From NCBI GenBank assembly GCA_004000625.1, contig SAUS01000036.1:1-28458 (forward strand): DNA of 28,458 nt, read 5' to 3'. Of this stretch, positions 22,325 through 28,458 are shown in pieces. Positions within the stretch are counted from its first letter, which is position 1. Each line of letters begins with the position of its first letter. Under the pieces are notes generated by a model. That model did no database searches. It was given only the letters and a program-made list of their open reading frames with translations, and was not told where the DNA came from. This DNA is from Candidatus Cibiobacter qucibialis (GTDB taxonomy: Bacteria > Bacillota > Clostridia > Oscillospirales > Ruminococcaceae). Made by a program: the position numbers and the translations under genes.

Positions 22325-23458
22325 ATGAAACAGTATGATTACCTGATCGTCGGCGCTGGTCTGTTTGGCGCAGTGTTTGCACAGCAGGCTACCAAGGCAG
22401 GCAAAAGCTGCCTGGTGATCGATAAGCGCGACCACATTGCCGGCAATATCTACACCGAAAATGTTGAGGGCATCAATGTCCACCGCTATGGCGCACATAT
22501 CTTCCATACCAACAATAAAGAAGTGTGGGACTATGTGAACCAGTTCGCTGTGTTCAACCGCTATACCAACTCTCCGGTGGCAAACTATAAGGGCGAACTG
22601 TACAACCTGCCGTTCAACATGAACACCTTCAACAAGATGTGGGGCGTTGTGACCCCCGCCGAGGCCGAGGCAAAGATCGAGGAGCAGCGCGCTGCCCACT
22701 TTACCGCCGAGCCAAAAAACCTGGAGGAGCAGGCCATCAACCTAGTCGGCACCGATATTTACGAAAAGCTGGTCAAGCACTATACCGAAAAGCAGTGGGG
22801 CCGCCCCTGCACTGAGCTGCCGGCGTTCATCATCAAGCGCCTGCCGGTGCGCCTGATTTTTGATAACAACTACTTCAATGCGCTGTATCAGGGTATTCCC
22901 AACGGCGGCTACACCCAGATGGTGGCCAACATGCTGCAGGGTGTGGAAGTTCGCCTGGGCGTGAACTACCTGGCTAACAAGGCTGAACTGGATGCTCTGG
23001 CTGACCGTGTGATCTACACCGGCCCCATTGACGCTTATTTTGATTACTCCCTGGGCACCTTGCAGTACCGCAGCGTTCGCTTTGAAACCGAAACGCTGGC
23101 CTGCCCCAACTATCAGGGCAACGCTGTCATCAACTACACCGATGCCGAAACCCCGTACACCCGCATCATTGAGCACAAGCACTTTGAGTTCGGCTCCACC
23201 GAGCCGGGCACCAAGACGGTCATCAGCCGCGAATACTCCGCTGAGTGGAAGCCGGGCGACGAGCCGTACTACCCGGTCAACGATGACAAGAACAGCGCCC
23301 TGTACGCCAAGTACAAGGCACTGGCCGATGCCGAGCCGCACGTTGTGTTCGGCGGCCGCCTGGGCGAGTATAAGTACTATGATATGGACAAGGTAATTGA
23401 AAGCGCGCTGGCCTGCGTTGCTGTGCAGATGGATAAGATCAACCAGTACAAAGCATAA
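22325..23458 (+). CDS. glf: UDP-galactopyranose mutase
   Basis: Interconverts UDP-galactopyranose and UDP-galactofuranose with reduced FAD; the product is the donor for galactofuranose in surface glycans. The 377-residue protein has the FAD loop GAGLFGA (10-16), DKRDHIAGN (33-41), RYGAHIFHTNN (54-64), YTEKQWGRP, the substrate region YQGIPNGGYTQM and the final FGGRLGEYKYYDMD, all conserved. AAGGAGG precedes ATG 22325, 14 nt after the GT2 gene. Codon use is strongly optimised (CTG, GGC, AAG), suggesting good expression. Very confident assignment. Confidence 0.97.
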   Translation: MKQYDYLIVGAGLFGAVFAQQATKAGKSCLVIDKRDHIAGNIYTENVEGINVHRYGAHIFHTNNKEVWDYVNQFAVFNRYTNSPVANYKGELYNLPFNMNTFNKMWGVVTPAEAEAKIEEQRAAHFTAEPKNLEEQAINLVGTDIYEKLVKHYTEKQWGRPCTELPAFIIKRLPVRLIFDNNYFNALYQGIPNGGYTQMVANMLQGVEVRLGVNYLANKAELDALADRVIYTGPIDAYFDYSLGTLQYRSVRFETETLACPNYQGNAVINYTDAETPYTRIIEHKHFEFGSTEPGTKTVISREYSAEWKPGDEPYYPVNDDKNSALYAKYKALADAEPHVVFGGRLGEYKYYDMDKVIESALACVAVQMDKINQYKA

Positions 23459-23554
23459 GGCAGGCGTAAACCAGGATTTATAGCAAAAACGCATGATTCC
23501 AAATACCGCTGCGGCGGGAATGATGCTGTGCAATTTGAGATAAAGGACAAAGCA

Positions 23555-24208
23555 ATGACGGAATTGAGTGTTTCCATCCTGTCTGCCGATCTGGCCAACC
23601 TTGCCGCCGAAACGGCCGATTCTATGGTGTGCGGTGCAGACATGGTGCATTTTGATGTGATGGACGGCCACTTTGTACCCAACATCACCTATGGCGCGCC
23701 GGTGCTGAAATGCCTGAAAAAGGCCGTGCCGGAAGCATTTTATGATGTTCACCTGATGATCTCCGACCCTGCACGCTATGCACAGGATTTTGCGGCAGCA
23801 GGGGCAAACCTGATCAATTTCCACATTGAAGCTGTGCCCAACCATGTGGGGCAGACCATTGCCGCTGTGCGGGAGACTGGGTGCCTGGTGGGCCTGACCA
23901 TCAGCCCGTCTACCCCGCCGCAGGCAGTGTTCCCCTACCTGGATGAACTGGACCTGGTGCTGGTTATGGGGGTGGAGCCCGGCTTTGGCGGGCAGAAGTT
24001 CATCCCCACAACCGTCAGCCGTGTGGCAGCCATCAAGGCAGAGTGCAACCGGCGCGGTGTTTCCCCCCGCATTGAGGTGGACGGCGGCATTAACACCGAA
24101 ACCGCCTCCCTGTGTGCCCAGGCCGGAGCCAGTGTGCTGGTCATGGGCAGCGCGTTTTTTAAGGCGCAGGACCGTACCGCGCTGGCCAAACAGGTTCGGG
24201 CGCTGTAA
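23555..24208 (+). CDS. rpe: Ribulose-phosphate 3-epimerase
   Basis: Interconverts ribulose-5-phosphate and xylulose-5-phosphate in the pentose-phosphate pathway. The 217-residue TIM barrel has catalytic D34 and D176 and metal ligands H32 and H66 in VHFDVMDGHFVPN (31-43), VHLMI (65-69) and EVDGGIN (174-180). The phosphate loops GVEPGFGGQKF and VMGSAFF are also present. I chose ATG 23555, which has AAAGGA 7 nt upstream, over an in-frame GTG at 23528. The gene lies 97 nt after glf and 16 nt before the Rnf-like genes. Pentose-phosphate products feed erythrose-4-phosphate to the shikimate pathway, but that link is metabolic, not shown by gene structure. Confidence 0.96.
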   Translation: MTELSVSILSADLANLAAETADSMVCGADMVHFDVMDGHFVPNITYGAPVLKCLKKAVPEAFYDVHLMISDPARYAQDFAAAGANLINFHIEAVPNHVGQTIAAVRETGCLVGLTISPSTPPQAVFPYLDELDLVLVMGVEPGFGGQKFIPTTVSRVAAIKAECNRRGVSPRIEVDGGINTETASLCAQAGASVLVMGSAFFKAQDRTALAKQVRAL

Positions 24209-24224
24209 CCCCAAAGGAGTATCC

Positions 24225-25244
24225 ATGCCAAAACGTCATGATAAGATCACCAAAAGTGTAAACTATGATTATTATTGGGACATTTTGTTTTGCACTGTCC
24301 CGCTTTTGGCGGTCAGTTGTTTTTATTACGGGGCGCGCCCGCTGCTGATGATGGCGGCCGGGCTGCTGACTGCGTATGTGGCGGACTGTGTTGTTACCCC
24401 GCTGCATGCGGCGGGCTACCGCGCACATGAGCCTTCCAGCGAAGCTTTTGCTGCGCTGATTGTGCTGATGATGCCGGCTTCGGCCCCGTATTATATGGTG
24501 GTCACGGCAACGATCATTGCCGTGCTTGTCAAAGAAGCGTTCGGCGGAGAGGGGCACTATCCCTTCCACCCGGCGGCGGTGGGATTGGTGGCGGCAACGC
24601 TGGCATGGCCGCGAGACATGTCGTCCTACCCGGCACCGGGTACAGTGCTGGCACTTTTCAGCAGCACCGGAGTGGTGCTGACCCAAGGCAGCAACACCAC
24701 CCTGTCTGCCGGCGGCCTGCCGTCTGACAGTACCATCAATCTGTTGACCGGTAATGTGGCTGGGCCGCTGGGCTGCTGCGCTATTCTGGTCATTGTGGCC
24801 TGTGGGCTGTACCTGCTGGTGCGCGGCCACATGCAGCTTTCTACCTTTGTGCCGTACCTTGCGGTATGCGTACTGGTGCCCTGGCTGCTGCCCAACCTGA
24901 ACGAACTTCCAGCCCTGAGTGCCCCATGGGAATATGTGCGCCAGCGCATCTACCTGGAAAAGTATATCCTGCTTTCCGGCAGCATGCTGTTTGGCGGGAT
25001 ATTCCTGGCGTGCGAGCCGGTGGTGCAGCCCAACCGCTGGAGCAGCCGTTTGATTTACGGCCTGTTCCTGGGCGCAATGGCAACGGCGTTCCGCTATTAC
25101 AGCGTATACGAAACCGGCGTATGCTTTGCCGTTGTATTGGCTGGTGCTTTCCCCGAATGGCTGGACCGCCTGGCCCAGCGCGCAGAAAGGATCAGATTCA
25201 TGCGGAAGGAGGAAAAGCGCCTTGCCCAACACAGAGAACCGTAA
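24225..25244 (+). CDS. RnfD/NqrB-family membrane protein (divergent)
   Basis: The 339-residue protein has about nine membrane helices and clear RnfD-type landmarks: KEAFGGEGHYPFHPAAVGLV (103-122), LLTGNVAGPLG (173-183, the family GNxxGSLGE region), GGIFLACEPVVQPN (257-270) and FRYYSVYETGVCFAVVLAGAFPEWLDRL (289-316). RnfD normally carries FMN covalently on a Thr in an SGAT-like motif just before the GNxxG region. I see no such motif there, only NTTLSAGG and STINLLTG, so the flavin site may be missing. GNVAGPLGCC also departs from the consensus. The start ATG 24225 has AAAGGAG. It overlaps the next gene by 23 nt. No symbol is given because Rnf function is doubtful without its partners. Confidence 0.85.
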   Translation: MPKRHDKITKSVNYDYYWDILFCTVPLLAVSCFYYGARPLLMMAAGLLTAYVADCVVTPLHAAGYRAHEPSSEAFAALIVLMMPASAPYYMVVTATIIAVLVKEAFGGEGHYPFHPAAVGLVAATLAWPRDMSSYPAPGTVLALFSSTGVVLTQGSNTTLSAGGLPSDSTINLLTGNVAGPLGCCAILVIVACGLYLLVRGHMQLSTFVPYLAVCVLVPWLLPNLNELPALSAPWEYVRQRIYLEKYILLSGSMLFGGIFLACEPVVQPNRWSSRLIYGLFLGAMATAFRYYSVYETGVCFAVVLAGAFPEWLDRLAQRAERIRFMRKEEKRLAQHREP

Positions 25245-26136
25245 GAACAGCAACAAAAAGCCGACCCTGCAGGAACATTCCCAAACCGTTATCATCCCCC
25301 AGCTGACCCCCGAAATGCTGGAACAGGCGCGCCGCGCCGCAGAGCAGGGCAAAACCGCCGAGCAGATCGAGCAGGAAGCCCTGGCCGCCGCCCAGGCGGA
25401 GCAGAAAGCGGTAGAAAGCAAGCAGGAAGCACCTACGGCCGAAAAGCCCAAAACGGTCCAGCCCGCCAATAAGCCCAAGACCCGCAAAGAGGCCGAGGAA
25501 GAGCTGGCCCAGAATATCCATGATGACCACCTGTGGCTGAATAACCCCGTTATGGTGCGCGGTCTGGGGCTGGCACCCATTGTGGCGGCTGCTGTAAGCG
25601 GCCAGAATGCCTGGATGCTGTGCGCTGCCACCATTCTGCTTGTAACGGCAACCCGTATGTTGGCTGTGGCAATCTGCCACCTGACCGACAACCGCTTCCG
25701 CGGTGTGGTATACTCTTACGCTGCCGCTATTGTGTATATCCCGGCTTATATCATTTTGTACAACCTGTTTGGGGCGGATCTTTCGCTGCTGGGGATCTAT
25801 CTGCCCATGCTGGTAGTGGAACCCGCCGTGATCAAACGTATGGAATCCAACGACCTGGAAACGGTGGGCGAGGCGTTCCGCCGCGGCATCAACAATACCA
25901 TTGGTATCTGCTTTTCGGTGCTGCTGGTTGGGGTTGTGCGTGAACTGCTGGCGGAAGGCACCGTGTTCGGCAACGTGGTATTTCCCGTGGCACCGCTGCC
26001 GCTGGCCGACCAGCCGGGCACCGGGTTTATCATCATTGGCCTGATTGCCGCCGTGTGGACCGCTATCGGCGGTGCCTATGTGCATTATAAGATCGAGGAG
26101 GTGCGTCATCTGTATGGCAATAAATGCAAGCGCTGA
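25222..26136 (+). CDS. RnfE/NqrD-family membrane protein with added N-terminal soluble region
   Basis: TTG 25222 is preceded by AAGGAGG at 25206-25212. The first 100 residues of this 304-residue protein are charged, Ala/Glu/Lys-rich and partly helical (PEMLEQARRAAEQGKTAEQ), with no counterpart in standard RnfE. Six membrane helices follow from about 105, starting WLNNPVMVRGLGLAPIVAAAVS, the family start (usually NPxxxxxLGxCPxLAVT). The expected cysteine is Ala118, and the second, normally in a V-N-C context, is replaced in LVVEPAVIKRMES (197-209). Both iron-sulfur ligands are therefore missing. EAFRRGINNTIG fits the family loop. Same operon as its neighbours, with 23-nt overlaps on both sides. 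Confidence 0.82.
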   Translation: MPNTENRKNSNKKPTLQEHSQTVIIPQLTPEMLEQARRAAEQGKTAEQIEQEALAAAQAEQKAVESKQEAPTAEKPKTVQPANKPKTRKEAEEELAQNIHDDHLWLNNPVMVRGLGLAPIVAAAVSGQNAWMLCAATILLVTATRMLAVAICHLTDNRFRGVVYSYAAAIVYIPAYIILYNLFGADLSLLGIYLPMLVVEPAVIKRMESNDLETVGEAFRRGINNTIGICFSVLLVGVVRELLAEGTVFGNVVFPVAPLPLADQPGTGFIIIGLIAAVWTAIGGAYVHYKIEEVRHLYGNKCKR

Positions 26137-26758
26137 GCTTTCCGTTTTGCAGGCTGTGGCGCAGTTCCTGACCTACGCCGTCATGGCTGTGTTTGCGGAG
26201 AATGCAGTGTTCTTCCGCGCGCTGGGCGTTTCCCGTCTGAACAAGCTGGTCAACGACCCCAAAATCAGCACATGGCAGTACTGCATTCCCATCATTCTGG
26301 TACAGACCATCAGCGCCCCCATGGGTTGGGCTGCCCAAAGCTTAACGCTGCCCGCTTTGGCAAAGGTGCTGCCCGGCTGGCTGCCGGTCAACGCCCTGCG
26401 CCCGCTGGTATTTTTGAACTGCTCACTGATCGCTATGGGCATTGTGTGGCTGCTGTTGGGCCTGTTCCCCAAAAGCCGCGATGCCTGCCGCGAACAGCTG
26501 CCCGGCGCAACCTTCAACTGTTGCGTGCTGGGCACCCTGCTGGTTGCAGCCAGCCAGAACTATAACCTGCTGCAGTCCATCGGCTTCGGCTTTGGCAGCG
26601 GCGTGGGCTACCTGGTCGCCGTGCTGGTGGTGGATGAAGGCCGCCGCCGGCTGCGCAGCAAAGATATCCCACATATATTCCGCGGCCTGCCCAGTGTGCT
26701 GATTTATATCGGCATTCTCTCGCTGGCAATTTACGGGCTGGTTGGCACTGTGGATTGA
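26114..26758 (+). CDS. RnfA/NqrE-family membrane protein (divergent)
   Basis: The 214-residue protein has six membrane helices. The first conserved helix reads FAENAVFFRALGVSRLNKL (27-45), matching the family NNFVLxxFLGICPF pattern, with Ser40 where a cysteine is normally found. The second conserved site, RPLVFLNCSLI (96-106), keeps Cys103 in the usual N-C context. The late GFGFGSGVGYLVAVLVVDEGRRRL matches the RnfA C-terminal helices. A standard RnfA-RnfE pair shares an intramembrane iron-sulfur centre held by four cysteines; here only one of the four remains across the pair. ATG 26114 has GAGGAGG 12 nt upstream, a little far. It overlaps the preceding gene by 23 nt. The next gene is 49 nt downstream. 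Confidence 0.82.
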   Translation: MAINASAELSVLQAVAQFLTYAVMAVFAENAVFFRALGVSRLNKLVNDPKISTWQYCIPIILVQTISAPMGWAAQSLTLPALAKVLPGWLPVNALRPLVFLNCSLIAMGIVWLLLGLFPKSRDACREQLPGATFNCCVLGTLLVAASQNYNLLQSIGFGFGSGVGYLVAVLVVDEGRRRLRSKDIPHIFRGLPSVLIYIGILSLAIYGLVGTVD

Positions 26759-26807
26759 GCCGCGCCCGGACGTAAAAAACGGCATCCGTGAAAGAGGAGT
26801 GATTACC

Positions 26808-28100
26808 ATGCAGAATTGTTTTGTCCCTGCTGATATCCTGCTGCCCGGTGCAGCGACCCCGCTGGACCCGTGGGCCTGCATTGCGGTGGATCAGTTTACC
26901 TCCCAGCCGGAATACTGGCAGAAAGCGGAGGAACTGGCAAAGGGTAAACCCAGCACCCTGCACATTGTTCTGCCGGAAGCTTACCTTGGAACCCCGCAGG
27001 AAGAATCGCGCCTTGCAGCGATCCGTGCGGCCATGCAGGATTACCGCGATAACCTGCTGACCCGCTGTGTACATGGCTATGTGTATGTGGAGCGCACCCA
27101 GATGGACGGTACCATCCGCCAGGGTCTGGTTGGTGCTGTGGACCTGGAACAGTACAGCTTTAAAAAAGGCAGCAAGCCCGCCATCCGCCCCAGCGAGAGC
27201 ACAGTGGTGGCGCGCATCCCGCCCCGGCTCAAGATCCGCCGCGGGGCCCAGCTGGAAACCCCGCATGTGATGATGTTGGCCGACGATGAAGCCTGTACCC
27301 TGATTGAACCCATTGCCGCCCATAAGGCGGAGCTGCCGCTGCTGTATGATGGCGCGCTGATGCTGAACGGCGGCCACCTGGCCGGTTGGGCCGTGGAGGA
27401 CCCCGCGCTGGTGGAGCAGATCAACACTGCGCTGGCAAACCTTGGCGATGCCGCTGCTTTTGCCGCACGCTGGCCTGCCGCAGCCGGCCAGCCCCCCATG
27501 ACGCTGGCGGTTGGTGATGGCAACCATTCCCTTGCCACAGCAAAAGCCTATTGGGAAGAACTGAAACCCACCCTGCCGCCGGAACAGCAGCAGACACACC
27601 CGGCGCGCTGGTGCCTGGCAGAAGTGTGCAACGTGCATTCCCCGGCGATTGAGATTGAGCCCATCCACCGTGTGCTGTTTGGCGTGGACGCCAACACCGT
27701 TGCCGCAGACTTTGGCAGCTGGTTGGAACAGCACGGCGCAGCCCTCCAGGGCGGCGACCAGCATATCGTGCTGGCCGGTGCCGGTGCAGAGATCACCTTT
27801 GACGCCGCCAACACCCCGGACCCGCTGGCCGTGGGCACCGCGGAACATTTTATTGGGGATTATCTGGCCCAGAACCCCGGCGTGACGGTGGATTACATCC
27901 ACGGTGCCGCGGCTGCCCGCGCCATGGCTGCAGACCCCGCCAAACCAGCCACAGCCCTGCTGATGCCGGACTTTGCCAAAGCAGACCTGTTCAAAGGTGT
28001 TGTGCTGGGCGGCGTGCTGCCGCGCAAGACTTTCAGCATGGGCCATGCCGAGGAAAAACGTTACTATAATGAATGCCGCAGTCTGACCATGCCGGACTGA
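26808..28100 (+). CDS. DUF1015 family protein
   Basis: The 430-residue soluble protein begins with LPGAATPLDPWACIAVDQFTSQPEYW, the usual DUF1015 opening, has RPSESTVVARIPPRL near residue 127 and the family core motif GDGNHSLATAK at 236-246 (a D-G-x-H-R/S motif of the ParB/Srx-like fold). Many bacteria carry it beside amino-acid or ribose-phosphate genes. I do not claim an activity; a kinase or ATP-binding role has been proposed for related folds. AGAGGAG precedes ATG 26808. It lies 49 nt after the RnfA-like gene, probably in the same transcript. Family confidence is high, function unknown. Confidence 0.85.
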   Translation: MQNCFVPADILLPGAATPLDPWACIAVDQFTSQPEYWQKAEELAKGKPSTLHIVLPEAYLGTPQEESRLAAIRAAMQDYRDNLLTRCVHGYVYVERTQMDGTIRQGLVGAVDLEQYSFKKGSKPAIRPSESTVVARIPPRLKIRRGAQLETPHVMMLADDEACTLIEPIAAHKAELPLLYDGALMLNGGHLAGWAVEDPALVEQINTALANLGDAAAFAARWPAAAGQPPMTLAVGDGNHSLATAKAYWEELKPTLPPEQQQTHPARWCLAEVCNVHSPAIEIEPIHRVLFGVDANTVAADFGSWLEQHGAALQGGDQHIVLAGAGAEITFDAANTPDPLAVGTAEHFIGDYLAQNPGVTVDYIHGAAAARAMAADPAKPATALLMPDFAKADLFKGVVLGGVLPRKTFSMGHAEEKRYYNECRSLTMPD

Positions 28101-28118
28101 CGATACAGGGAGCCAATT

Positions 28119-28458
28119 ATGCCGAACAACGAAAAAAACGCTGAGCCCGCCGTGCGCGATGCTCAGTCCACAGCAGCGCGCCGCCGTCGCCGCCGCCACA
28201 CCCCCCATGGGGATGCCCCGGCCCAGAACCCCACCCCACGGGCCCCACAGCCCAAAGATGCATCCCGCCCCTGCCCGCCCCGGCAGGCAGCCCCGAACAA
28301 CCGCAGCAATGCGGCAAAGCCCGCTGCCCTCAAACCGGCCCAGCGCCCTGCACGCCCCAATAATGCCAATCAGGCCCGCCCTGTGGCTCCGCAGCTGAAC
28401 GGCCAACCCCCGCGCGGGCAGCAAAAGCCCCAGCCCACCCCCCAGCCGCCGCGCCGCC
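28119..28458 (+). CDS. Arg/Pro-rich N-terminus of a longer protein (partial, runs off the window)
   Basis: ATG 28119, with AGGGAG 8 nt upstream, opens a frame that continues without a stop to the end of the window (113 codons). The start MPNNEKNAEPAV is followed by ARRRRRRHTPHGDAP and then by a long Pro/Ala/Gln/Arg/Asn region. It is disordered, basic and low-complexity, as in N-terminal extensions of RNA-binding, ribosome-associated or DNA-processing proteins. It follows the DUF1015 gene by 18 nt in the same direction. No domain is visible, so I name no function. Confidence 0.6.
   Translation, partial: MPNNEKNAEPAVRDAQSTAARRRRRRHTPHGDAPAQNPTPRAPQPKDASRPCPPRQAAPNNRSNAAKPAALKPAQRPARPNNANQARPVAPQLNGQPPRGQQKPQPTPQPPRR

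Noticed and set aside
22742..24226. 494-codon minus-strand frame opposite glf and rpe
   Set aside because: Shadow of two strongly conserved genes; no ribosome site or family features.
26514..28424. 636-codon open frame on the minus strand opposite the DUF1015 gene
   Set aside because: GC-rich third positions on the coding strand remove stops on the other; composition is His/Cys/Gly-rich with no motifs, and the plus-strand gene is a clear family member.
1..28458. CRISPR array, tRNA or rRNA genes
   Set aside because: No regularly spaced direct repeats and no cloverleaf or rRNA-like stretch seen by reading; a covariance-model scan would be needed to exclude small RNAs.

Overview
The window looks like a chromosomal segment of a GC-rich gut Firmicute, probably in the Ruminococcaceae/Oscillospiraceae near Faecalibacterium, Gemmiger or Subdoligranulum. 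This is an inference from Clostridia-type shikimate enzymes, strong AGGAGG-type ribosome sites, frequent GTG/TTG starts and the family types present. I saw no rRNA, tRNA or CRISPR array.

Three regions can be distinguished. (1) Positions 1-3590 are AT-richer and patchy: a zeta-type toxin kinase, small orphan proteins, gene fragments on both strands, strong hairpins and a secreted cysteine-repeat protein. This reads as an accessory or mobile-element scar. (2) Positions 3592-7413 hold two minus-strand genes (a C39-peptidase-like protein lacking its catalytic residues and a YesL/DUF624-like membrane protein) divergent from two plus-strand genes (a membrane-anchored protein and a 46-residue protein). 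Two MITE-like hairpin elements sit here, one in the leader of the minus operon and one covering the 3' end of the plus operon. (3) From 7435 to the end everything is on the plus strand and tightly packed.

The first plus-strand block is an aromatic amino-acid operon: pheA, aroB, aroC, an aroE-aroK fusion, aroA and tyrA. It starts at a recognisable sigma-A promoter and covers dehydroquinate formation through chorismate to the Phe and Tyr branches. The DAHP synthase and dehydroquinase steps are not in the window. A WYL-domain regulator and a GT-C-like membrane protein follow. A second promoter (17402-17430) drives a surface-polysaccharide block: polyprenyl-phosphate sugar transferase, two GT4 glycosyltransferases, a GT2 glycosyltransferase and UDP-galactopyranose mutase. 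Together these suggest a galactofuranose-containing cell-surface glycan.

The most unusual feature is at 24225-26758. After rpe come three overlapping genes for homologues of the Rnf/Nqr membrane subunits D, E and A, with no B, C or G subunit nearby. The two A/E-type subunits lack three of the four cysteines expected to hold the intramembrane iron-sulfur centre, the D subunit shows no clear covalent-FMN motif, and the E-type subunit carries an extra soluble N-terminal region of about 100 residues. I propose a divergent, possibly non-redox Rnf-derived membrane module. A DUF1015 protein and the start of an Arg/Pro-rich protein close the window.
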